From positions 42,096,837 through 42,160,836 of the forward strand of contig NW_019211455.1 of the NCBI RefSeq assembly GCF_002443255.2: a stretch of DNA of 64,000 bases, given 5' to 3'. Below, piece by piece: positions 25,001 to 40,478 of the stretch (within the stretch, counting starts at the first letter, position 1; every line of letters begins with the position of its first letter). Under the pieces are notes generated by a model. It made no database searches. It had not been told where the DNA came from and worked only from the letters and a program-made list of their open reading frames with translations. The stretch is from Varroa destructor. Lineage: Eukaryota > Arthropoda > Arachnida > Mesostigmata > Varroidae. The position numbers were made by a program, and so were the translations under genes.

Positions 25001-28000
25001 ACACATTGTTTCTAAGACTGTCAAAGACAAATGGACACTGCAACGAACCTTTCGACATGTATTAGGAGTACGCTTCCTAATGCTTCTATCGATTCAATGT
25101 AGCTGTATTACAATATTCTTATTTGAATCCCTAAACAACTTTTTAACGCATGGACTATACAAGCCGAACAAAGTATATCTTGATGGCCAGACGGGAGACG
25201 TTCAACAGCTTAAGAGTCTTTATTTTACAACCGTTCTGTAGATATACAATATTTGCACGTAAGGTGATCTTTTTGCAAACAATAGGGCATTCCCGGCCCG
25301 TCCTGTATATTTACGTTTATGTGTCTGTATATAAACGCCACAGAAAATATATCGCTGAGATAAAACAGCGTTCTATGAATCAACTTCTACGAGATAATAT
25401 AGAAAAGAACTTGTTTTTTTTGAAAAAATTACAAAATGAAGAAAATATTTTCAGCCCGATTATTGTTGTAAACGATGAATTATGGTAATTTGTCAAAGAT
25501 CATTTTAAATATTACCGACCAAATATCCGTGATTTTTCAATGATTTGGTCAATATCATTGTGATGGAACCCAGATAGTTTTATCCTTGATAATTGTTGTT
25601 TCCACAATGTCTACAATAACCATGCTGGTTACATGAACGCATAACAGATATATGGAGATAAAACATAGGTTTCGGTTTAATATTATTAAGAGTACGTAAA
25701 ATGTCTATTGTTGTTTGCCATGTTTGGCGTAGAAATTAAAGGTTCATAAATTGAAATGGGGCCTCGTTTTTGCTCGAATATTCTTCTTGACAATCCAATG
25801 CTCGTTCTAAATTCAAGCAACTACTGAATGAAAAATTGCCGTTTTCATTTATTATCGCCCCTCGATAGCTGTCCAATTGTGACGTTCAGGTGTTGTATAC
25901 CACTGGCAAGTTCTCTGTTTAATGATCAGGCTGTTGCTGTCACGGAGTTCTACCCGGAAGTTCCGACTCGGAAGTGACGGACGACAGAAAAGTAAGTTTG
26001 CGGCTGGCTTATTGGCTTTCCACCGATTTCAAAAGGCCGCGATAATAACGCATGAAATCTGTATCTAATAAAGAATCTATACTTTAGACCCTTGTGTAGA
26101 CTCATCGAAAAATAACCTTCCTCCGCACACGTCGGTCTCGAAAGATTCACTAGACTACGCTCTTTATATTGAAAATATAATTTTTTTCTAACTACACAAT
26201 CTGTATCTAAGTCGTATACTGAATGCTGCACCTATCTTGCGTTGTCTTGCAAAAAAAGAGCTTTCGAACGGCCCATATCGCACACTGGCAATGGAAACCG
26301 GCAAATTACGAAGGGAAAAATGAGCTAAAATAGCCATTAGCTTACTTAAATCGTAACAACTTCATCCGCAAAATCATTCTGGCTTTACCCTTTACGAAAT
26401 ATAATTTCCTCAAAACAGTATCAATAATATGAAGTCAGAGTTCACACCTACCATACTCGTCACTCGCCTTCGTCTTCTATGCCTGCTCTACTAATACGAC
26501 AAATAGTCGCTTGCTGTTGTTGACGTACCTTCTCGTTTATTACATTTCTCCAGGCTTACCTAATCTTTTCATATCCTATAAAGACATTCCGTCCTACATA
26601 ACCGTTAACGTTGCATTTTCTGTCCGTTTCCACTTCGCCTCATCGTCGCCGTTTGAACGTCGAACGGGCAAGTAGCGCTCGAAGGTGTTTCATAAAATGA
26701 ACCTTCCTCGAAGATGCGTTACTAGCACGGCACAATGTTGTTATCCATATAGGCAGTAGGACTGCAACGGCTGGTTGCTCGACGGGCGTTTAGACGTCTA
26801 CGACGGCATTGACTGGCAGAGGAGGTATAGCGGTTCCGGGTGCAGGGGCTCAATGAAGTGTAAACTCTGCACTCATCAGTTCAATCTATTTCTGGACATC
26901 GGTGAATATAAGACGATGCTTGGCCAAGCAATCGCTTCCGCAAGAAGTGATACCGGGTGCAGCGTTTTGGTGTTCTCTGACGTCACGAGTGAACCCTGTG
27001 AGTGACTGGTGTAAGTTTGCATCTGGCCTATTCTGTGTGCCACGCAGAACTGCCACGATGATAGCGACGATAACAGCTGCCAGCGTCGCACGTACAAACC
27101 TATTTAAATGCTTCAAGTTGTAGGTCCGGCGTCAAGGACGCATGTTAAGCACTGTTTAAGACGGCTGATAAGCCTTTTCACTACAAACGTGTCCGAACCT
27201 CAACCAGCTTCGAACCTCTCAGTTTGGTAAAGTGAACGTGTCACCAATGCATTATCGCGGGAACGCGTATAGACCCGCCTAAGTTCTAGAATTTGTCTAA
27301 TTTATTTCTCACATATGAAAAGTTTACTGACATAGGCCATTCCCTATACAGTAAAAGGCACAAGCAAAATCATTTGTTTTACATCATCGGACATGCAGGA
27401 CCAAATCAATGGGTGTGATTTAGTTGCTCTGCGTTTATTTATTGCTACGGGAATGCTGATTTTGGATAAGTATAGTAAAAAAAAGGTAGTGGATAAATAG
27501 GCAGGCGAAGGTAAGAATCTACAGTACGAATGATATCAGTACTTGCATAATTATTCAGTAATTTAGCGTTATTACTACGCATAAGGTTTTCAATTTATGA
27601 ACAAAAAAAAAAATCGATGTATACTTCGGATCTTTCAATGTAGAAGGCATCAGCGTTAGTATTGAACCGTTGCCAATTCATTTTTCTAATGGAGCAAAGT
27701 CCATTGCTGTGTACAGTTAGCTTTGAAATAACGGTTAGTCGGTACATTCACGTAATTATAATTTAACGAAGTTCTGACGAAATATAGCTGATAGATCCTT
27801 TTAGTCAGCTTATCAGGTTGAAAATAATCGATGGTTCAGCATTATCACAGAAAGACATTTACGTCTTATTAAATTAGAAAATTTCCTACTACTTGACCTA
27901 GTTTGGGTCAACCTGGCAAGGTACAGACGTATTTTTTTATGCTAGCTTTTAAACGAAAAGTGCTAGGACGCTTCATATGATTACAACAATCCTTATAATC

Positions 28001-31000
28001 ATTAACGTGCCTAGTGTGAAAGGATATATCAGCCCCAAAGTCTACGGAAAATAGTTCTGAACTCAATGGTTTCAAACGACTCTCCCATCAAGTTAAGAAG
28101 ATGTTTAAAAAAAACTGTTCCAAACCAAATAAATCTATATTTCTGTTTTTTTTTTTAAATTTTGTCTCTCTTAAAAAATAATTGGGGTAATTCTGTTTAT
28201 GCCCTACAGAGAAATGTCCATCTCGCATGGGTCGACAGGAGTAGGACTGGGTCCCAACCGGTATACCTAATGTTGTCTCAACCGTCGCCCATTAAGCTTC
28301 AGTTCCTCTCTTAGACGTTACTTTAATAGTTTGTTTCTTCAACTAATAGAATTGTAGACTGGTTAGAAGGAGTGGCTGAGACCACCGAGTCAGTCATTAG
28401 GCCGAAATGACTTCGGTTGGGTCCTCCATCACGCCAAACGAGTCGTTTCCCAGCCAGAAGAAGCTATTATCTCGACGCTTTTGTACTTAGAGACTTTAAG
28501 CTACAGTGTAGTTACATTCTCTTATGAAGATCTTCTTCTACTAATAGCTCTATACCCCCTTTCAAAATATACTAACCTTGTCTGCTTGCTGGATAACGTT
28601 ATATTGTATGTATCATACCAGCTGTATAATTCTTCCACCGTAGCAATCATGCTACGAATGTCAACCTATCGTTGTTCTTCATTGGCCATTATGTTACTGA
28701 ATATCTGCAAAAATTTATTTAATAACCACGACCTATTACTATGTAGTCCAACAACGAAACGTCCGGAAACCGAAATTACTATTTGAATGATCAATGCTGC
28801 CACTCACAGCATGAGCTTACTTACAAAACTCCCAATATTAGAGGCCTTCTATTTATTGTACTACTAGCGCAAATAAATAAAGGTATATGAATCGTTTGCA
28901 TCTCAAATAATTGTATCTCTAAACGCCCAATGTACAAGTGTCTATAGAAGACGTACCAAAGCCGACTATCATGTATAAGCAAGTTCCTTCAATAAGTGAT
29001 TCCCACTTATGCTGCGCCCCCATTTTAGCTAGGTTTACTTGAAGAATATTTTGCCGTTCTGTGAAGAGGGTGTTCTAACCACGACAGATCTATGCTTATC
29101 TGTAGATTAGCAGATCATCACCTCGTAGCACAATTCTGCACAGTCTTAAATAATACGTATTTATTATGCAAGAGGTGTATACGTGTACGAATAATCTGCG
29201 AGGGTTAGTACGTCATCAAAAATCGTCAATCAAAGTTTCTGAGAAACATCGGGAAAAAAATCTGAGTAGCCAGAAAACAACTAAATCTGATAAGTAGAAT
29301 ACATTATCTATACAGATAAAAATTAGTAACATGACGGACTTACTCGTCCAAGAGTGCCCCTTTATATGCGCAACCCCACGACAAGATGACCTTCTTCCGC
29401 TTGATGCAAAGCCAAACAATAAAAAAATAAATCATTACATCTGTCTTTCACAATGGCTTCCAAGAGGCAAATGACTTATAAAATTTACGCGGACTTATTC
29501 TCACGGCAAACCTTCAATGTACGTGGACCCTCTTTCACAATGAATTGTTGGGGGTTCAAAAACAAACCAACACCGATATTTCTACTTTTTTCATTATTAT
29601 TCGTTGTAGCCGAAACTTTAATTATAGCTACAAGATGCATCCGCCCGAAAATCACTACTCCTACTAAACTACTAAACTTAGCGAAACATGGCGGCTCAGG
29701 TTCGAATCCGCGGGAAGACTCACGTTATTTTGTATACAGATAGAACCGTTTGAAGCGACGTCTAACTGCTTAGCCACAGAATGTAAAACATGAAACATCT
29801 ATTAGTTGCTAAGTGGCTTCAAGTAAAACTAGGTCTATCGCTAGGCACGCAGGAAATGTTTTGCAGGCCCCACCAGCCGACGTGTGCATTCATGCTTTGC
29901 GCAAAGTAAGGTTTAAATTTACGGAGCAGGGGCAATTCTTCATACTAGCCTTAGCATAGGAAATCCACGAGACGTTAGCGCGGCAAGGTTCTAATAAAAC
30001 CGTAGTCGCTGATCCGACTTTCGTCGTCGTTCGACGCGCAGCACACTAAGGTGTGTAAGAAAAGAAAAAAAAAAACGTCTTATAACCTTTTGAGTGAGTT
30101 GCTTTATTAACCACGAACAATAAGAGACGTACAGCGATCGGTGGTTGATATCTTCATGTTGGTAAAATTGCTACTACGAATGATCATGAACGCGAGGTAC
30201 TGTTATTACAGCAGAAATCCTTTAGGCCAACAGCTACAAGGCCCAGGCCGTTTTATAGGTCTCTTAGAGAAACCTCAGATAATGCCAACAGGGCTGATTC
30301 AGGTGGTGAGATAAGGCTTTTATATTACACTCAAGAAATCATTTCAACCATTTGTTTGCGCAGAGAGGACAGCCAAGCGAGAGGAAAAAAAAAGAGCAAT
30401 TAAGTACCGAAGCTAGGCGCCATGTGTTCCTACTTAGCCTCTAAAAGATACAGCCTATATACAGTGCTCCCTCTTAACCTAGGATAGAGGAGCATGCGTT
30501 GGTACCATTACTACAAGGACCACAATTACAATTGTTAGTAATGGTGACTGCGCAAAATCTGCAGATTGGCTTTTACCAACGATAGAAGTTGCGTATTTTC
30601 GTAGCCAGTGATCCAATGAGTTGTAAGCATGGCCTTGTTGCTGATAGCCTACACAACTGCGACTCTAGGTACACCATATGGAATAGCTGTTTCGAGCCGT
30701 GTTCTATGCCATTAATGGATGGCGAACCACAGATCGATTTTTACGTACCTACTCGGTGGAATATTAATTGATTTGCTTGCTTATTTATTAAGTAGGTTCA
30801 GGAAAAGGCACCTACCAGTACAACTCAATTTGGAAGAGAGTTCATTTTAGAGGAGTTCGCAGGAGCTGCGTGTCAGTCTTGGGCGAAGTGCGACATCGCC
30901 GCCTATTTGTCTAGCAGCGACTTGAGTTCTGTTCAGGCTTCTAGTTCACAGCGGATGGTTAGAAGTCGTTGAGGTAGGTCAGCTCATGCCCTAAAATAAT

Positions 31001-32320
31001 TTGAATCAACCTGAGGACAGATGGTAAACTAATGCCTGATGGATACTTAGAGATCAGTAAGTACGAAAACAAAATTTGCGCGATGAACGTCATTTATATA
31101 CTCTTTATCGAACGTAGTATTATTGCCAGTGGCTACACCCACAAGTGAAAGAATAACAATGATAGTATTTAGGTGAGAAAAATAAGGTATGGTTTGTACG
31201 AATAGGGAAAGTCGTCTTCTAATGTTCATCCTATCGAAAGGCTGGTACGAGCGCTTCCTGTTGACTAGACACTATAAGACATGGGGCGGAGTTAAGTGAC
31301 TACCCTGTAATTATTCCGTCGATTTTCCTAGGAGCGTTCCCGTGTCGGCAGCGCCCTCGTCAAAAAGGCTCTCTCACAAACAAGGATTCTGTTGCTGGAC
31401 ACGATTGTCGGCACAACCTTTTATTGTACATTGCATCGTTCTATTTTTCGGGTGGTTTTTCTCTAGGATTTTTTTGCTCGAAGCACTTTCATTGATTACC
31501 TTCCATTGTGGAGGCGTTTGCGGTAGTCACCACACCAACAAATTGACTACTTCCCGAATGAAATACCGGACAAATAGCGTGTCAGGCTTGGGCCTGAAGG
31601 CTTGGGGAATCGCAAAAAATAGGGTCGCGGAAAAGCCGACGTGACCAACGCTCTGAAATATCTAAATGGACGCGCGGAGCAGCCAACAAGGTCAGATAAC
31701 AATGACAACGACAACAGCAACAACGATAAAATGCAGCCGGAATAAGTCGGGTCACAAAAGATTAGGTACCCACGCTCCTTGCTACAATTAGGACAGTTTT
31801 ACGATAGACCGTATAGTTTCTTACTGAAAACAGGATTAGTATGATTACATCTAGTCTAGATGGAACCAAATTCTTTGGCAAGGACTAAATAATCATCTCG
31901 TTCTCGCAAATAAATTCAACAACAGGACCTCATTCTAGATAGGGAAGGTGAAATATGGGTTTTGACATAGAAGGAAAAAGCAAGGTAGAAGGATACGATC
32001 GAGCAATGAATAGAACGCCATTTATCCTACAGTATTTCAGTTTTATGTATTTCCATTTAGATTTATTAACTATAGGGGTTCCTATGGAAATCGTAAATCT
32101 ACTCCCTACAAGGATCTTCGTCGCAAGCATAAACTCTGCTGTACTTCTTCTATAGGTTACCTATAACAACACATCCGAATAACTAGTACTGCAACGCTAC
32201 ATTGTAACGTCAGTTTTACATCAAGTTAATGCTAGAGAGATATTAGAAGCGACGAACGTTCGAAGTCGAACAGACGAAAGAAACATCAGTCTAGCTCAAG
32301 TCATTCTTTATGTTGACCTG

Positions 32321-32382
32321 TATAGTTTACTTAGTGATAAAGCACTGGTGTTCGATTTAAGGTCAAATCCGGCCTTGGTCCT
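32321..32382 (+). mobile_element. Possible tRNA-like SINE head
   Basis: An A-box-like tagtttacttagtgataa is followed by the B-box-like ggtcaaatccgg (about 32361-32372) at tRNA-like spacing. There is no cloverleaf. It may be a decayed SINE. Confidence 0.25.
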
Positions 32383-34207
32383 TGGAGTCAGGGTGCATGT
32401 GTTACCTGTAGTATATACGCCTATCCCCACAGCGTTGCTGAAAAGATCCTAAGCGTCATAACTCAGTGCCGGAACAACGGGACGGGTAAACTAGCTGACT
32501 CACAACTTGGATCCCTAGCTGGGACTTGGTCATTTTTAAGGTACTTGTAAATGTCGTTCACGACATTACATTGCCTTGTAACCTGTTGTGCGCGGCGTAA
32601 ATTCGAGCTTCTACATCGGCATTTGCTATATATGTCATTAGATAAAAAAATGTGTTCTCAGTCTCCGTCTTTACTAATCCTCATTTAGCCATGCGCAGTG
32701 TACCCACTGAGGAGTACGTCTGGTGCTTGATTGACCCCGACCTTGGAGTATTGCAAAACATTCATTGGCTATGGGGTCTTTTCGGACCTCACTATTGTAG
32801 CGGCCGTGGGGTGCGCTTTGCAGCAATGCAACCTTCAGATGTGCGTACCTCCAAGGTATTGATTCTGTCACATTTCTTTCTGCCAAATGTTAAACTTCTG
32901 ACAATCAGAAAATGCCTTTTAGTAGAAAAGCATATTAATCTAGCAAAAGCTTTTCGATGGATATCCAGATTGGAACACGCTATTTTCTTATGCTTAGTTT
33001 TGACACCAGATCGCCTCAGTCACCACCAGGACATCAGGAAGTAGTGGCGCTGGGTGATTATAGCCCAATCGTTGCGGAAGCCCCATGGAAGGCAAAAACA
33101 GCAGAACGCTATGATAGAACTGCCTGTGCAACCTTACATAGGACGCTAGGAGAAACTTTTGACCTGTGTTCGCTTATTTCTGAACTACTTAAAGCAACGT
33201 CTCTCCGAATATGAGCTACATAAATACGATTAAAAAGCTTACTTTCATTAGCTTGAGCAATATTGGATCTTTTACGCACGCAAGTCCGGCTTGTATTACA
33301 TAGGACACGTGCATACAGTTCTTTGTAGTAGTAAAGTAAAAATCTTACGTCGTTTATGAAAAAAATATCTACAAGCGTCGACCGTTTGTCGCAAACGAGT
33401 AACTTCGCTCTTGTACAGCTTCTGTAAGTGAGTTTTGGTCTGCTCACTGCCCCCACCCCACATTCTCGCTTAAATCCATTAGGCAAAAAAGCCTAGTATC
33501 GATCACAGTAAATGCCATAATACTTCAAACTTTAGTGAATGGCGAACAGTATTACACAAGTGAAAGCCACAGTTGCTTCACAAGCTTTCATTCCCTCGAC
33601 GTTAACGCAGAACAACTTGTGCTTCCGTCTGTTTCTCTACGCACTGCGTTAACTCCGGTTAGCGAACGTCTCTCTAGAAAAGTTTTTGCCTCACGCCAAC
33701 GTCTTCATGAGGCTTCATCAGAAAGCTTACGAGGGGGCGAATACATTTGCGAATTTTATGATCGGATCTGTATCTTCCCGCCGATATGGGGCTCTATCTT
33801 TTGATATGAACTCACTAAACGTTCGGTCGGGTTGGCCATAAGCGTTTCATCCGCTCAAGGCCACTACCTGAAGGTGTGTGTTTGTTTATACAAGTAAGTG
33901 CGCGCGTCTGGGAAACTGGTACCATGCGCTGTTATATTATTGAGTTAGCTCATAAAAATTACACGATGTCAGTTGTAAGACCTCGAAAAGGCCCCATTTG
34001 TATTCCGAGGAGCCCTATTGCGATCGACGTCTACTTCACGACCGTACTGCCACAATAGAATACAAGATCAGATGTGCGTATTGGCACACTCGATGCAACG
34101 TAGTTGATTCTTGCAAAGTCAATCAATGGCTACAGCGAGGAATTGCTTTGGAAAGTTGAAGGAAATTCTGTTGCGGGCTATAGCCAACCAGAGCCTATGC
34201 CACGTAG

Positions 34208-34232
34208 CTATTGTCGATATACTCGACAATAG
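34208..34232. repeat. Perfect 10-bp inverted repeat
   Basis: ctattgtcga and tcgacaatag pair exactly around the loop tatac. No gene is adjacent. Confidence 0.55.
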
Positions 34233-35378
34233 ATAATTTTAGGTTGTTGCATATGACCAAGTCACAAAAACAGTCCGTCTCAGTGTATCTAGGTTTTATG
34301 CTGACGTCTCTTGAAGTATCCCAGCGTCGGCCGTTGTGCAGATATAGATCATGTAGAAGAATACACTTTGCTAGTCCAATAGACAATATGGTGTTTCTGC
34401 CTTATGTGTGTTATGGTATCATAATGAACCGTGCAGTATTCTCCTTCATTTATTTCCAATTGACCTACGACCTCATTTGGAATACTTTTATTTGCAAAGT
34501 GAAAGAATAGAAACCTTGTAATAGAAAGACTATTGATTTTCATTATCAAGCCTCTTTTTTTTTTTTTTTAATAGTAAAAAGCCTAAGAAAGACGTTTGAT
34601 ACGTCCTTTTTTATTATTCAAATTTGGGCTCATTACATCTTTCCATGACGTCTCAGGGGACATTTCAAAAGAGCCCGGTACATATAGTTGTTTTTATCAT
34701 AATTTGAAGTGATAGTCATCCGGCTTTTATTGAAATTACGTTCTATAATATATTGTCTCCGTCTTATTCTTCCCCGTAACAATAGATTCTCCTCTTCTTC
34801 CTCGTTTCACCCGACACCGACTATCTGCTATATTTTTCTAGGTAAAATTTTTCGATAAAACTGACTCTCAGTTTGATCATTTTTTGCTTATTAACACGCC
34901 ACCTTTCTAGCTAAGTTTCAATTTGTTTTTTTAAGTTAATCTGCAATTTTCGCTGGTGCAGCGCAAATTAATGAAACAGCACGTAGTTTCTTTACTTCAT
35001 GCTGCTAAGTAAAAAAAAAAAAAAAAACTAAAAAGCATTAACATTACTAGCCGTTTTCTTCGAACTCGATTCTAAAATTCTTCCCAATATCAATGAAACC
35101 AAGTTATTAAGTTGCAGGTAGAGTGCTATCTATACTCCTGCTAGTGCAGCCGTACTGTGAATAAATGTTGTTTGGTCCTGTGCTTGAATCAGTACTGCGT
35201 TGACCGATCTAGGACTGCTTAGGATTATCGGCTTCCTGCTATCTTCTCACTTTTAGATCACTCGCCTATTTCTATCTACTGGAGGTGGACGGCGCTTCAC
35301 GCTTTAGTACTTACCGCAGCACGGTCCCATAAGTTGCAACCGCTTCTCTTCTAGCCTGCTATTCGTTTTTCTCTTTGC

Positions 35379-35400
35379 TTTTTTTTTTTTTTTTTTTTTT
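35379..35400. repeat. Poly-T tract
   Basis: 22 consecutive T. A minus-strand element ending here in poly-A cannot be excluded, but I see no recognisable body upstream of it. Confidence 0.85.
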
Positions 35401-38400
35401 GTTCACTTTTTAAGTAAATCGAATATTTTGCTCATTTTTATTTTTGCCCTTTTAAACATCATCCATACTTATTCCTTGTGTTCGTTGTCAGTTCCCAAGT
35501 TCTACTGCAATTACGATAGGACCTAGGATACAGGACCTGCCGCTCAGGGTCTGGATTCTACTGTTTATTACAATCCAATAATTGAACGATTAAACGGCCA
35601 AAAGCAATCCGACATTCAATGAATAACATTCTTTGTAGCTACACTGCTCAGCACCGATGCTGTCGCCGCGATCCCGTGTCCCCGCACCATCATCTTCTGA
35701 GCATCCGTCTTTCTATTTATTTGGTACAAGAATACATTTAGGAGAAGTTAGATTGTATCAACGACGGTCAGTTGACTACCGGCGAGCGTTCGCTGAAGGG
35801 ATTTGGGCAGAGGCAACAAACGAGGGCGAAACACGTTAAAGTTCGAATCAGTTTACGGCCTGAGTAGAGGTACCCGGGAGTGGAGCTTGTTTTCAGTCCC
35901 GATGGTTATAGATACTATGAACGGAAGGCCGAAATTGCTTGAACACTTGCCACTGGGCGGCTACTGATAAAAGTTATAATCGATGAGGTTTTCTCTATAA
36001 ATTCCATTTTAATGATAGGATAAGTACAAAAGAATACAATGTGGTGGTCAGCAGTGGCAACCATAGTGCTCGTAACTATATTATTATTATTACGACAATG
36101 TCAGGACGGGGCTTCTGCTTTTCCAACCAGTATATATCCATGAAACATGTCAATAGCCACTTTCACCTGGTTGAAATTGTCTTTTTTTCTTTTTGCATAA
36201 AAAGTTTCGAGTCGCCCACGGTTCATAATCATATAGTTTGCATTCGTTAGCTGCATTTCCTTCAAAGGTCCGAATTTCAAGGGGCTTTCAAGAGGAACGG
36301 TCAGAAGCCTAGTTAGATAGATCTATTTGCGCATGTAATGTAACAGGTTTTATATATTTCATTCAAGAACCTCATGTCATTTCCGTCAAAATAAAACGAG
36401 GGCGCGTTGTAAGGGCAAATCGTTCTGCCGGAATTATTAAAGGTGAACATCCTCATAGTTGCTACAGGAGGTTCCGTGTGAATAGAGGCTTCGTCTCTTA
36501 ATAATGCTAAATAATATCTTATGAAATAAGGTCGAACCTACAATCACAACTATGAACGTGCTTTTCATTACAAGTTAGCGTATGACAAAGAAAATAGAGG
36601 ATCCTTAAGAAACCTGCTATTGTTTCACAAATAGGTACGCTATTGGATTGTGCAAAATGTCCGGGCAGGTTCAAGTAAAACAGATGCTCAAGCTTCCCAT
36701 AATGCAGCTGACCTATACAAAATATCCTAGTTTGGATTAGTGCGAAGCAGCTGTAGACTACATAAACAGCAATAAGAGATGGGTTTCCTTAAATGTGTGG
36801 TTTATCTAAAAATAAATCTGTCCATTTTTTTATTTTGCTAAAAAAAGGAGTAGCTTAATTGTGTTTTTCGTAATCAGCGATTTTTCGTGCGTTCTATTGG
36901 TCAAGTTCATATACTTATAATGATTTGAGCTAGCGTTCAACGAAATCAAAGATGAAACAGCGAATTTACTTCATCCGGAATTGGTCTACTCTATATATAA
37001 ACGAGCAGTGCCGAGCTTTAAAAATCAGAAATCTAGTCCAAGGCCGCACGCGAGTTCCGCGTTATTGTATCGTGTTGAACTTCGTGCTTTAATATAGCGC
37101 TCAGAGAGATAGAAAAACAGGAGGGAAATAGAATCTGACATGACAGGGTTATTCGATGGAAGAGGCCGCTACCGTCATCAGTACTACCGCTCAAAGTCGC
37201 GGCTACCATCCCTCAAAACACGAATTTCCCTGCGCCAAGAATTCGCGAGACGTCTGATCGAACCCTTACGCGAATTTTTGCCTAGAAATAAAGCGATGCT
37301 GTTTTCCTATAAAGAGAATGCGTTTATGCTCACACACAAAGAATCCTTGTTGTTTTAGCAGATCCAAAAGAACTGGAGAACGTAGCTTGCGATAGTATTT
37401 ACGCAAGGAACTTCTGCATTTCATCAGAAAATGCAGCTTTGTTAGCTGCACCTGTCAGCTATCGCGTCGCAGCTCACTTGAGGTACACGACAAGGTTTTC
37501 GGCCTACTACCAAACAGTTCTTGCCGTTGTAAACAAGAAATGCAAAAAAAAGCAATTTAAGCGTGGTCTTTAGGTAAATATAAAAATATTGGTATCGCAT
37601 AGTATGTATGATATGCATAATGTTACTGAGTGGAGAAATGGGTCAATGATGAACGACCTGATTTTCTTTTTTAATTAGTTAAGACGCTTTAAGCTATTGC
37701 TAAGGTTTGTTGCTAATTTTTTGGTTGGCAGTTAGTGGGAGCTCAAGCCACTAGTCGGTTTAGGGGTCAAATCAAAACAGCCAAGGTTTTTTGGACGGTA
37801 CAGAACCACCACTTATCACTGTAATAATAATAAGAATACTAATAATAGAAACAACACAAGATCACATAATAAGATTCTTGCTCCACACACAATGCTAATT
37901 CTATGCTATCGTTACTGCAAGTTTTATCTGCATTTTGTGTTGTAATATATTGACTTTGGAACCCTCGCCTATCACATGGCTTCCCTAGTAATGTATCGGC
38001 TAATACTATCGTGCGTAGAATTGCCAGTATATGCACATCCCAAGTTGGGTCGTGGCCAGCTCATCAATTTTGTTGTAAGTGTCACAGATTGCTCATAAGT
38101 CAATAACAGGAGGGTCAATCTTTCCAGAAGTATTCTGCAAAGGCTACTTGGCCGCAAGGCCCTCGTTTTTGGTAAAAGCGCATTATCCCATCAGGATATC
38201 TGGCCTGCAGAGCCAAAGGAGTAGCAAACAGACACTAGTCCCGGCAGAGCTGCGGGTTCGCCCATTCCAAGATATTGGCGATGCAAATATTTCGCGTTAA
38301 TTTGCCGCATAAAGATTTCTTTTAGCGCCCGCTACGAGAAATTGTTTTGTAAATCCACAAAAAGCAACTGCTATCCTTCTGGCAGAGATTTCCTTAATAA

Positions 38401-38894
38401 GGTCTTCCTGCTGTAGTTTTCCAGATATGTAAACATACGATGCATGCGTGCCCTTTCCGATACATCCAAAATGAGCTCGGCTACTGATTTTGTTCTTAAG
38501 AAAAATCGCAAGTCATATGTCGGAACGTCTTTAGGTGAATATGCGAAGGCTTTACCTGAAGATACGTAGGGAAACTTGCAATGACAGGCCCGCAAAAAAA
38601 ACAACCATCACACATAGCTGCGCAATTTTACTAGTGAGCTATTTCTCATAGTTACGTGATTTACTCATAACTGTATAAGGTCTAACATGCTTGGATTTGC
38701 CGGGCCCACGTGGACTTCCTCCGTGGCCTTTGCGCGTTGGAAGCTGTGTGAAGCAATGAGCTCGCATCGTACAGGCGCCTAGGTCCACAGGTATAGGGAG
38801 TTCATCATATAGCAGTCATCGAAAGGAAGAAAGCGAAGGCTTAGGATGTCAATAGGGTGGTAGATGACAAGATGACGGATGCGGTCGCTCGGTC

Positions 38895-38965
38895 TTCGTG
38901 ATGGTGATGTGGTAACGTGTTTGCTTATATTAAAGACACTTAAGGGTGTATGAGAGATATTTTTT
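38895..38965 (+). mobile_element. Partial relative of the tRNA-like SINE head
   Basis: The stretch gatgtggtaacgtgtttgc (about 38904-38923) matches the A-box region of the copy at 45.03 kb (ggtggtaacgtttttgctta). I see no clear B-box downstream, so this would be a truncated or decayed copy. Confidence 0.25.
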
Positions 38966-40475
38966 GCCTGAAACACGGGGCTTGCTTTGTGCTGGAATTC
39001 GCCCATGTTTTATGCTAGTACAAGAAGTAAAACTCCAAACAATGATGACTGCAGTCGTTGACTATGACGAGCCTAAACAATTCCACAAATCAACCACAAT
39101 AAACTGCTCATAATCTATTTATCTAGTAGGTCCTTTAGGAAAAATGATTTCGGGCCACCCGGGTCTACGACAGACATTTTAGAAGAGCTTTATGCGGCCA
39201 CGAAACATATTTAGAAAGAATTCAGTAGGCAGCTATTTACAGCCAAGTCAATCAGTCGCGGTAAACCTTCTCGCTCCGTTTGTTCAAGCACCAGTTCGAT
39301 TACTTCATCGAAAACGTGTACTATTCGAGAATTAACTTCGTACCAAATTGTTTTAGATTTTCTTAGACAGATTATTTAGGATTACGCGTCCCCTGGGGGA
39401 CGGCCTCATACACCGTTGTAGGACCTTAAAATCAGATCTGTGCTACTCCAAGAATGTTTACATATGTGTTAATATATATATCTTTATATTATATAAGGTT
39501 TATATATATCAACCTTGCAGTTGTGCAAAAATGCGTTGATAATGCAAATAAACGGGAACAAGCTAACGTGATAGCTAAGAAACGTACAGCTCCTCGTGTC
39601 TTATATTTCATAAGAATGTCTCTTGTTGCAACAATTTGTCCCCGAGAGGAACAACGAACTTATTTTCGGACCCGCTATGCCCTTATACAGTGCCTCTGTA
39701 TGTATTCATATGTAACTTCCTTAAAATAGAATAATATAAAAAAAAAACTCTAATGTTAGTAAACCGGTAATGTTAGATCAGGTTGGTAGACCATTATAAC
39801 GGTAAGCATAAAGACAATTTTTTTTCAGCTCTCACATATATTTTGAACCACTAGTTTCCCTTATATATCCTGTGGATAACTTATCCGACATTATATCATT
39901 ACTTACGAGCACATTGAATAAATACGTTCATAAAGCTAAAACGATTGTTCGACACAATTACGATAAAAGTATCAGACGACGAGTGGGCAATGGTACCTAT
40001 TTTTTCATTTTTATTTGAGATAAACAATGTGCTATGCCACAGCATCCTGAACGTGATGATAAACGCTTATAATTGAATCGTGTAGAAGAATGATTGAACG
40101 CAAAATCAGTCTGTTTTAGGGAGATAAACAAGGGAGAATTGTCATAATCCCATTTTTATTCATTAAAATCAGATTCCATGGCAGGAAATGTCGTTCCGGA
40201 TAGAGATTGTAATTAAATGTACGTTGTTTACCACACTAATGTTCTTGTTATAAGGTTTCACTACCCTTATGCTTAAGGGAGGTTCTTATGCTTATTTTAG
40301 TTTATCACTATTGGACTTGTCTTCCTGCTTAACGGAAATCAGCTTGTTTTTACCATATAAAGTGCTCGAAGGGACTGCATATGTCCTAGATGAAGACTCT
40401 GCTAGAAAGACGCTTCGAGCCCAGGTTGTATTATCTTTATCTTTATGACGGTGTTATGTCTTTCCCATTTGATAT

Positions 40476-40478
<3 letters not shown>

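Noticed and set aside
29685..29720. tRNA gene suggested by ggttcgaatccg
   Set aside because: The T-stem does not pair and no A-box or acceptor stem is found; at best a decayed Pol III repeat.
32652..33044. 130-codon plus ORF
   Set aside because: No family resemblance, no splice support, and its composition matches the non-coding flanks.
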